Below, one piece after another: positions 9,590 through 17,225 of a stretch of 17,225 nucleotides of DNA. The translations under genes and the position numbers were made by a program. The notes below the pieces were generated by a model that made no database searches, was not told the origin of the DNA, and worked only from the letters and a program-made list of their open reading frames with translations. Every line of letters starts with the position of its first letter. Position 1 is the stretch's first letter. This DNA is from Bisporella sp. PMI_857 (lineage: Eukaryota > Ascomycota > Leotiomycetes > Helotiales > Helotiaceae): assembly GCA_021307315.1 (NCBI GenBank), contig JAJSPD010000224.1, positions 1 through 17,225 on the forward strand, in the 5' to 3' direction.

Positions 9590-9654
9590 GTACTTATGTA
9601 GCTTTATTTGTTGTGCCATACGCGTTAAGGCATTTACATTACATCACATTTCTA

Positions 9655-9870
9655 GGCCTCAACTAAATCGACTCCAGCTCCATTAAATCGACTCCGCCAA
9701 GGCGCTAAATCGCCGACTGCGGCGCATCATCCCCCCTTGCTTTATAGTAGTAATTTATTAGTAATTAAAAGGCCCAATTATGTTTGCTTGTCAAAACTCG
9801 TAAACACGCGCTCGTCGCGTAAAACCTAAGTTATTTACTCGCTTTATACTTACTTTATATACGTCAATAG
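9655..9870 (+). repeat. Candidate left terminus of the MULE, with short tandem repeats
   Basis: TAAATCGACTCC occurs at 9664-9675 and 9684-9695, with a third, diverged TAAATCG at 9706, giving a period of 20-22 bp. The stretch is GC-rich and lies upstream of the MULE transposase, so it may be its terminal or subterminal repeat. The opposite terminus is outside the window, so an inverted copy cannot be checked. Confidence 0.4.
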
Positions 9871-9879
9871 TATTAATCA

Positions 9880-11452
9880 CCGAAACCGTCTGCGGCCTTG
9901 CGCTTTTTGAAGCTTTTTATAAGGACTTTGACACTTTATTTACTGCAATTTAAGCTTACGTACGCAACAATAGATATGCTTTTTTTACTCGAAGCAAAAA
10001 GCTACGACGAGTTGTATATACTTGCGATCGTACTAGCAAATACAACTTAAAAAAGCAAAGATGCCAATGTTTATTCTAGCAAGCGTTGTAAAAATACAAA
10101 GTCAAAGAAGTACGACTGTCAAATAAAAATAGCGGCGACGCAGCAAGCAAATAGGTGAATGTTGAAAGTTATAAAAACTATATACAACTACGGTTTATTT
10201 GCAGCTTTTACAGTTTATTCTGCGCACAGAATTGCTGTTTTACACTCGGATATTCGTGCCCGGATCATTACAGATACAGCAGCTAACATACGAAACCAGC
10301 AAATACTGTCAAGTATACAACTTGCGTATAGCGTTTAACTTATTTCGGCTAATATTTCTAATATTACATTTGCGGAACGTTTTAAGCAGTTAAGTGAAAG
10401 ATTACTTATTTAATGGCTTTTAAAAGTATGTAAGTACTTAGTAATTAAACTTGTTTTTACTAATATGTTAAGTAAAAGCTTAAAGCAAAAAGCTTTAGCT
10501 TTGTATTCGAGCTCGATTCTTTTTTTTACTTTATCCGACTTTTTTTTGCTTATTTCACGTTACTTTTATTACTTAAACAACACTTTGATGTTTTTTTACT
10601 CGATTGCACTTATAAAACAAATCGATTCAACTTACTTCTTTTAAATATTTGCGCAATTACGAGTCACAATAAAGTTGTACAAGTTAAAGTTGCTTTTTTG
10701 TCAGATAAAACTTAAGGGTTATATACTTAGGCTATAACTTAGCTTCGTCAAGTAATGTTAGCAAGCAGTATCGAAAAGCTATTTTTTATTGTAACCGATA
10801 AAAAATTAGCTTTAATGAACTGTTTAGACGTATTATTTCCGCGGTTTAATTATATATTTTGCCGGTAGCACGTTAATATAAACGTATTGGCTAAAACTAA
10901 AAGGTTTTTTTCTGGGCTAATTAAAAAAGACAATAAGATATATCGACGGCATTTATAATTTAAACAGTTTATAAAAAACTAAGTTGCTTTTTTTAATTCC
11001 GATTCTAAGTCGTTATATATATCGAATTTTACTTAAATTCGTACTTATTTTCGCAGCGCTGTAAACTACGTTGAAGGAATTTAGCTTTTTTTTTAGAAAA
11101 AGAAAATTGTAAGCTTTTAAGTGAACAAGCATTTTTACTTCGGAGTTGTAGTTACGTTACTTATTGAAAGTTGTTATAGTTAACTAAAAGCATACTTACA
11201 ACGCTTAAGCAGTAACTTTAAAAGCGTATTCGATCGTTTACTTTTTTTTTAAAACGCGCAACAACAATTTATTGCTACATTTTATATACAGCAGCTTTTA
11301 CGGCTAAAGCACAGTACAAACATTTTTGTTTTTGCTGTTTTTGTTAGTTAGGTTTATGCTTACGTACTGCAAAAGTTCTTTATTGAACTAGCTAAACTTT
11401 TTGCAAAGAAAAAGCCACCGAAATTGACTTGTACGTGTGTAATACAAAGCTT
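9880..11452 (+). pseudogene. Degenerate Mutator-like element (MULE) transposase, 3' truncated
   Basis: The N-terminal part (about 9900-10100) resembles the FAR1-like DNA-binding region of fungal MULEs: a GYAFFTRSKK-like block, then YTCDR. A conserved linker region follows (about 10100-10420). The DDE core is clear from 10584: FDVFLLDCTYKTNRF (first Asp 10602-10604), VTDKKLALMN (second Asp 10797-10799), CR-HVN with the usual Trp turned into TAG (10860-10875), and a LIES block (Glu 11166-11168) before the LKAYLQR helix. In-frame TAA/TAG codons sit where CAG, TGG or CGA are expected, and the frame changes at about 10050 and again before 10584. The 3' end is cut by the LTR at 11453. It is less mutated than the Gypsy copies. 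In intact relatives the enzyme cuts the element out and reinserts it. Confidence 0.88.
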
Positions 11453-11711
11453 TGTGACGGGTTGAACCCGTAAGGATGACTCGGCTGCACGTGCCTTCGG
11501 CACGAGCCAGCTCTCGTTGCAACCACGTGACAGCGCGTGGCCACCGTGAACCCTTTGTAGAGCCACCGACCCGTTACGTACTAGCGGACCCGTTACAGGC
11601 CTAGCTATAAAACCCGCAATCTTTTGTATTCTTTTTTTCTTTTTTTATATTGATTCTTTTTGTAATATAACAGTAATAGTCAATTAAATAGATTACTATC
11701 AGCTTGTTATA
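11453..11711 (+). repeat. 5' LTR of Gypsy copy B
   Basis: It is 259 bp. The first ~160 bases differ from the 5' LTR of copy A at only about four positions, and the last ~90 bases are mutated, with the final GTCACA now GTTATA. The TATAAAA box is at 11606-11612. As in copy A, the outer part escaped mutation. Confidence 0.92.
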
Positions 11712-11935
11712 TTAGAATTAATATTACAACTTCACGTAACGAATAACACGTTACAGCGTTTTTTTAAACAGCAGTAGCGAATTAACTGCTTACAAAAAAG
11801 TATTACGTATTCAAAAAAGTAGCAAATTAGCTGTTTACGAATTACGAATACAGCGAAGCTTAAAACAATAGCAATAATTTACTGACTATTTAAAAAAAGT
11901 ATTACGGACCGTTAAGCTACAATAAAGTTTAATAG

Positions 11936-12187
11936 GAGGGCGAAGACTCAACACCTGTATGTGGTGCCCTCTACGAACCTTCAGCGTTTTACGTCTGGAG
12001 AGCCGAGATTGAGTCAATTCAAGCTGGAGTCGAGAACGCACGGTACAACGCAACAACACTCGAAACAGAGGCCTTTTCAGCTCGAATCAAAAACTATACA
12101 GCTGTATATAGCAAAACCTATTCTACAGTACTCGCCGTTCAGTTACTTGCGCGCTGGCAAGGCGACAGTCAGTCGAATATTTTCTGA
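11936..12187 (+). CDS. C-terminal 83 codons of a LINE-like protein (5' truncated)
   Basis: An open frame with no start codon begins right at the insertion junction (the preceding in-frame codon is TAG, part of the target duplication) and runs 83 codons to TGA (12185-12187). Composition looks like real protein (segments YVWRAEIESIQAG and LAVQLLARWQGDSQSN), unlike chance AT-rich frames. I do not recognise the domain. By context it should be the end of the element's last protein. About 590 bases of 3' UTR follow. It lacks a promoter and start and is unlikely to be expressed. Confidence 0.5.
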   Translation, partial: EGEDSTPVCGALYEPSAFYVWRAEIESIQAGVENARYNATTLETEAFSARIKNYTAVYSKTYSTVLAVQLLARWQGDSQSNIF

Positions 12188-12763
12188 AGCATGAAATTTT
12201 TTTCACTCGACCCACTTTTATTTTGAGCTTTAATTCGACTTCGAAGCAATTCTTTGCGACTGTATCTATCTATTATTTTACGGTTTTTATGCTTTTCGCT
12301 AAAAAGAACTAACTTCTGGGCACTTAGTACGAGCCATGACCGGTGTTAACTACTAAAAAAACGACAAAAATAAGCTTTAGAAAAAAAACAGCAAAGCCGG
12401 CAAGAAAAAAAGAGTATTTGCAGAAAAAAAGAAAAGTTTAAAAGTAGTTCTGAGAGTTAAATAAAAAAAAAAGAATGCTTTGGTTATATACAGAAACTCG
12501 ATTTTTAACATTTACTGGTATATATAAAAAGTTTTTGGAAAAAGTGTGTTAAAGCTACTAGTCTATTAATATTAGCTAGTACAGTTTTTGTAGAGTACTT
12601 GTGCTCTTGCGTTTTTTTTTTTACTTTCGGACATAGCATATAGGACCACAGTATTTGTTACTGTTATTAGGATTGCGAAGCTCACAAGAAAAGCCTGCCT
12701 GAAAGCTAGGCCTGGGGGCTTAGCCGTGTTACATAGTCCTCGACTGATACAGCACGTTAAAAG
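12188..12763 (+). other. 3' UTR-like part of the LINE-like insertion
   Basis: No open frame of note. It is moderately AT-rich, with A-rich patches around 12350-12480 that retain GA dinucleotides. The end (about 12690-12763) is the family-specific 3' segment shared with positions 165-240. Confidence 0.5.
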
Positions 12764-13854
12764 GAATAATAATAATAATAATAAAGTTTAATATATACAA
12801 ACTACGCTCGTAAAATAAAATAATAAAAATAAACAACTAGAATTTTTTTACGTAGCTGCAAAATATACTGAATAGTCAACAAAATATAATTAACCGGCTG
12901 CAAAAACAAACAACTGCTACGTTAACTAAATTCGTTGATCGAATAAATACGTTAAAAAAAAACAAAACAAGCGCTAAACTTAACTTTAAATTTTACGTTT
13001 AAGCTTGTTTTTTTTATCGGCTAATAAGCCGAAAAAACTTAAACTTCGACTTACAAATCTAAAACTATACAAAAGAATAATATAGTGCTATACTTTTAGT
13101 TCGAAAAATTGCTACAAGCTAAGTTGCAAATTAATAAAGCTTGTATCGGCGAAAAAACAAAACAAGTTTAATACAAATTTAGCTGTTTTACGAATACTGC
13201 AGCTAATTACGTTTATTCGTAAGTAAACATTTACTAAAAAACGAACTAGTTTACGGTCTGTAATTTGCTAAAACAAATAGCAATAGCGTTCAGAAATTTT
13301 TGCCGGCAAAAAAAAAGCTTTTAGCAAGCTAAATAATATTCAACAAAGCTTTAAACTATTTTGTAAGTTTTTTACAAAGTTCGACTAATTAATACTAAAA
13401 CACAAATATAAAAATAAAATAATAAAACTAAAAAAAGCTGCTTGAATTCTGCTTTTTTAATACAAATGTTTACTTGTATAGTAAACATAAAAAAAAAGCT
13501 TACGTACAAAAAGTACTATAAACAGCTACAAGCTATTAATAATAAACTTGCAGTTTTACAGAAAATTCAAAAAAAAAAAAAAACCGGTACAAAGTTTATT
13601 AAAAATTATCGACTTTTGTAAACAGTTCGCAAAACGCAATAAACTAGCAACTAATACTAGTAATTTTGTAAAAACGTAACGCGAAAAAAAACCAAATAAG
13701 TTTTTAATAAAAAAAACTAAAAAAAACTTGTATTTACGCTGTAGCAAAAAAAAGCATTTTATTACAGTTTGCTATTTGCTACTAGTTTGTAAGCCGAAAT
13801 TTACAAGTCGTAACAATTAACAACAAACAAAAAACAAAAGTTGCAACTATAAAG

Positions 13855-13940
13855 CTAAAAAAATAAAAAAAATAAAAAAAATAAACTTTAAAAAAAAACT
13901 TTAAAAAAAACTTTAAAAAAAACTTTAAAAAAAACTTTAA
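13855..13940. repeat. A-rich tandem repeat specific to copy B
   Basis: An AAAAAAAT-type run (to about 13884) is followed by ACTTT plus A-run units repeating every 12-14 bp (ACTTT near 13884, 13898, 13910, 13922 and 13934). The matching place in copy A (about 5580-5600) has one such unit only, so this array grew after the two copies separated. Confidence 0.75.
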
Positions 13941-14322
13941 GCGTTACAAGCAGTAATAGCCAAAAAAAATAACTCGAAAAAAAAAAGTAGCTTTTAATAC
14001 AAATCGCTGTTAAAAGTTTAAAAAAAGTTATAAAAAAATTAAAAAAATTCGAAGTAAATTCTATAAATAGTTTACTTTTTGTTGTATTTATACTTATTAA
14101 TTAAAAATCGTTTGCCGATACTTTAATAAATACTAAGTGCTTTTTATATAAAATAATCGACTTATAGTTCGCTCGTAAACACAATCTGTTGCGCATTAAC
14201 ATTTTTTTTTGCTTTTTAAAAGCTTCGATAGCTTTAACAATAAAGCTATTACAAAAATAGCTGTCGTAAAAAATAAATATAAGTAGCTATACGGAAAATA
14301 AAGCTTATTTAGAGAAAAGTAT

Positions 14323-14510
14323 TGTCACGGTTTTTAATATCGCACCAAACGCCCATTAGTTCGCTTACTAGCTCGCCTATGTGGTCACGTGGTCATGGTC
14401 TTTATGTTAGGGATGCCACAGCAACAGCTACACTTTTCCTCTTAGTTTAGTATTCTTGTATTGAAGCACCTATATACGCCTATCAGGCTCATAGAATCGT
14501 AATCGTGACA
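14323..14510 (+). repeat. 5' LTR of a second Gypsy-type element (C)
   Basis: The 188-bp segment starts TGTCACG and ends CGTGACA (inverted ends, TG...CA), is much richer in GC than both sides and is unmutated. Homology of copy B stops just before it, and a gag-like frame starts downstream in the plus direction, so it should be the 5' LTR. The second LTR lies outside the window, so the call rests on ends and context. Confidence 0.68.
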
Positions 14511-15142
14511 TTATACTAAACTCAATCAACTTTTATTTCTGCGAAAAAACCAAAACTACTTTTTTTTCGAGCGTGCAAAGCTACGCTTTGCGTATTGCTT
14601 TAACACAACCCGAAAAACTTTTACAGTTACTGATTTACCGATAATTGATAATTGATCACTAATACCGCTTATTTGCAATTACTAAAATAGCACGCTTTTC
14701 GAATACTAAAAAAGCTTTAGCTTTAGTATTTCGACTTAACAATAATTCACTTAACAATAATTTACTTAAAAATTTTTTATAATGTTCGGCAGCTAAATAC
14801 AGCTTTAAAACTAACTCGATTCTTTAATTGCAAAACTTTTAAAAATATAACAAATTTAAGTATAAAAAACTTGCTTACAACTGCAAAACAAGCTAAGCAT
14901 ACAATAAAAATTAAAAAGCAAAAATTGTAAAATTGAAAAAACAAGCAACAACTTTAGCTGTTACTATAGCTAACAATAAAACGGTTATTGTACACTTAAA
15001 ACGTTTTAAAGCTTCGCTAGCTGCAGCTAAAGTTGCTGCTAAACTAGTTTTATTAAAAAAAATCTTTAATTTTAATTTTTTAATAAATAGTACTAGTTTC
15101 GAAAACTAGAAAATTCAAATTAAAAACAAATTTAAAGTTAAT

Positions 15143-15475
15143 GCCGATTATTTTGCTACAAAGCGAGCTAAAATAAGTTATTTGTATAGCTGTATTGATA
15201 AAAATGCTTAAAAGCATTTATAAGCTCGATACAAATCGAAAATTACAAACAAATTCGTTTTAGCTTAAAAAATAATTTAGTATTTGTTAAATATTTATAC
15301 CGACTTTTATAAAGTTTAAAACGTTTGTAACGATTATCGACAGTTTACAATAAAAAGTTTACAGTTTTTTTTCGAATTTTATATTTAGTTTTTGCATTTT
15401 GCTAGTATTGCTTAGATTTTTAAAAACGACTAAAAGCTTGATTTGTATAACAAGTTTACAATAAAGCTTTAAACA
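15143..15475 (+). pseudogene. Degenerate Gag (capsid) region of element C
   Basis: One frame can be followed for about 110 codons with stops only as TAA/TAG in places that fit former CAG, TGG or CGA codons. It contains an ADYF-like start, a KHLQAR-like helix, then a FFFEFYIQFLHFASIAQIF block and KLDLYNKF, matching the pattern of fungal Gypsy Gag (an F-DFY-FL-LA helix followed by a D-L-KL block). In intact elements this protein packages the RNA. Identification is by motif memory only. Confidence 0.55.
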
Positions 15476-16944
15476 GCGATTTTTTTTATGTTTAATACTT
15501 CGATATTTGCAAAGTTTTCGCTAATTAATGCTTATTGCTCGATTAAAGTTTTAAAAAAATTAAAAAACGTACTAATCGTTTTTAAAAAACAAAAAGCTGT
15601 ACTGTTTATAGTTTTAACAGTAGCAATAAATACTAAATTATTTAGCTAGCTATTTAAAACTGCAAAAACAATTATTATTTCGAAAATCGAATTTTTTACT
15701 AATATTTTCGTTTGCTAACGCAGCTCGCTAACAAAAATATATAAATAAAGTGTGTTTTTATTGCAAAACGTTTAGTTATATATCGAAAAATTGCTTTCAA
15801 TTTTAAAGTCAGCAATTACAACAATTAAAAAAGTGTTAAACAACAAGCTAAAAAATCGAAAAAAGCCGATTTTTAAAACAAAACTTTTTTTTAAAAATAA
15901 GCGACGTTAATATTAATAGCGTTAATTTAAGTTAATTGCTTAAAAAACAAACTTTACTTTTTTTTCGTAATTAATTAAAATAAAATTAGTATTTAAACTA
16001 CAATACTTATTAATACAAAAACAAACGGTTTATTGTTTATTAATAGAATTTCGCTAATTTAGTTTACAAATACTTAAATATTAGTTTACATATTTTTTAA
16101 TACTCGGCGTTATACGCAGTTATAATAACGAAAGTAGTACTTTTTTTTATATTATTTTGTTATTAATTTAACGATAAATCAACATTTTCAAAAAAAAGTG
16201 CTGATATTTATTACTAAGCTAAAAAATAAAAGTATAATATTAAACAAAAAATAAGCGCTAAAAGCAAAGTTTTTATTAATTGCGAAAACTATCGATTAAT
16301 ATAGCTAAAAAATCGACTTGCTAATTAAGCTTAAAATCGAATTATTACAGTTAAGTAAAAAAATTTAATTACAAAACTTAATTCGGTGTATTAATTAAAT
16401 ACTAATCGGCGAAATTAGTTATACAAAAATTTTTAAAAATCGAAAAAACTATTCAGCAGTCGAGCGCTAGTTTATAGCAAAAAATCAACAAAAGCAATAC
16501 AAAGTTATAAAAAGCAATTAAAAAGCTAACGATTTGTAACAAACTGTAAATATTAGCTTATTTAATTTTTAAACAAAAACCGACTATCGATATTTGCAGC
16601 GTTTTTGCTGTTAAATTTTATACTAGTTTACAACGAAAAAAAAACGTACTTTTTGCGACTAGCTTATACAAAATCGACAAAATTTTAAAAAAAACGCAAA
16701 ATTGCTAAACTTATATTAAACAAACAAAAACTAAAAAAACAAAAATAAAATAATTACGACGTATTTTGCGAAAAAATATCGATTTTACTTAATGTTTGCT
16801 TGAAAATAGTTTTTAATATACTACTATTTTATCGGCTGTATAATTACAAAATTAACTCGAAAATCCGAAACAAAAAAAACTTAAGCTATAATTTATTACG
16901 TTAACAGTTTACAGAAAACTAAAAAAAATAAATAATTTTTAATC

Positions 16945-17225
16945 GAAAACTTGAATAAAAAATTTATTGCTACTAGTTAAGCACTTTTTGCTGTTTTTGC
17001 TATTTATATAAAAGCTTTAACGAAAGTTTACGTTTTATATCGATTTTTGTAAATAAACAGTTTTACAAAAAAAAAACCGCTATTTATTACTGCTGATCGA
17101 AAAAACGCTAGTTCGAATTTAAAACTAAAATTTTTACTAAACTAATATTAAACAAACGTTTTACAGAATTTGTATAAACTTTAATTTAAAAAAGCTAACA
17201 ACGTTTCGTACGCATACAAAGCTTA
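16945..17225 (+). pseudogene. Start of degenerate reverse transcriptase of element C (partial)
   Basis: A block reading ENLNKKFIATS then a stop then ALFA fits the N-terminal RT signature of Ty3/Gypsy elements (E-L-KGFI-PS-AP-A). Further on, SLRFISI (LRFC-DYR position, about 17028) and KIFTKL (about 17126) are visible, with frame changes between. It runs off the window. 15480-16940 lies between gag and this RT and is too mutated to assign, although protease would be expected there. Confidence 0.55.

Larger units (their letters stand above)
11935..12779 (+). mobile_element. 5'-truncated LINE-like insertion with (AAT)n tail
   Basis: This 845-bp insert is flanked by a perfect 14-bp duplication (AATAAAGTTTAATA at 11921-11934 and 12780-12793). 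It ends in an (AAT)n tail at about 12764-12779 and shares its last ~65 bases with the element at 1-252. Target duplication plus simple-repeat tail plus a missing 5' end indicate target-primed reverse transcription. The insert keeps TC, GA, CC and GG and looks far less mutated than copy B around it, so it probably arrived later or was not a substrate. Confidence 0.82.
11453..14322 (+). mobile_element. Ty3/Gypsy copy B, same family as A, interrupted twice
   Basis: Positions 11453-11934 match 4009 to about 4490, and 12780 to about 14310 match the continuation to about 5950. The gap is an 845-bp LINE-like insert. The match ends where LTR C begins (14323), so the rest of copy B should lie beyond the right edge. 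It is inserted in the MULE transposase just after the AAGCTT at 11447-11452. Differences from copy A are overwhelmingly C/T and G/A in both directions, meaning the copies were mutated independently. Confidence 0.9.
14323..17225 (+). mobile_element. Ty3/Gypsy element C, inserted in copy B, truncated by the window edge
   Basis: The LTR is followed by a plus-strand gag-like region (15143 to about 15475) and the start of an RT (from about 16945). The family differs from A/B in LTR length and sequence. The interior shows the same YpCpH loss on both strands, while the LTR does not. It interrupts copy B at about 14322. Confidence 0.68.

Noticed and set aside
10199..10393. 64-residue plus-strand open frame
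   Set aside because: It is an out-of-frame shadow of the MULE transposase, whose own frame reads conserved residues through the same bases.

Overview
The window reads as nuclear DNA of a filamentous ascomycete (Pezizomycotina). The evidence is a small spliced gene with three short GT-AG introns (56-62 nt, two with a CTGAC branch site), GC-equilibrated DNA on the left, and a very AT-rich block on the right made of nested, heavily C-to-T mutated transposons. I cannot name the species. The layout fits an AT-rich, transposon-filled compartment next to a gene for a small secreted cysteine-rich protein, as is common in plant-associated fungi.

Left part (1-4008). Positions 1-252 are the 3' end of a LINE-like element: the tail of a reading frame, a short 3' UTR and a (TAA)n tail. 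Positions 253-2014 hold no gene I can support. Positions 2015-2783 (minus strand, four exons) encode a 196-residue secreted protein with a signal peptide, a cysteine-free pro-region ending in a Kex2-type KR site, and a mature domain with 10 cysteines. Its TATA-containing promoter lies at about 2784-2915. Positions 2950-4008 are non-coding, with a hairpin-dense stretch at about 3350-3830.

Right part (4009-17225). A complete but dead Ty3/Gypsy element (A) spans 4009-9589, with two 259-bp LTRs and a GTAC target duplication. RT and integrase are recognisable in the plus direction. It is followed by a degenerate Mutator-like (MULE) transposase (about 9655-11452). The MULE is cut by a second copy of the same Gypsy family (B, from 11453). 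Copy B carries a little-mutated 845-bp LINE-like fragment (11935-12779, with a 14-bp target duplication) and is in turn cut near 14322 by a different Gypsy element (C: 188-bp LTR, gag, start of RT) that runs off the right edge.

The main oddity is the mutation spectrum. All heavily mutated stretches show C-to-T change on both strands, but the preferred target is a C preceded by a pyrimidine and not followed by G (YpCpH). CpA after a purine survives in large numbers. That differs from textbook repeat-induced point mutation, which favours CpA. The two LTRs of element A show it directly: one is unmutated and the other mutated over the same 129 positions.
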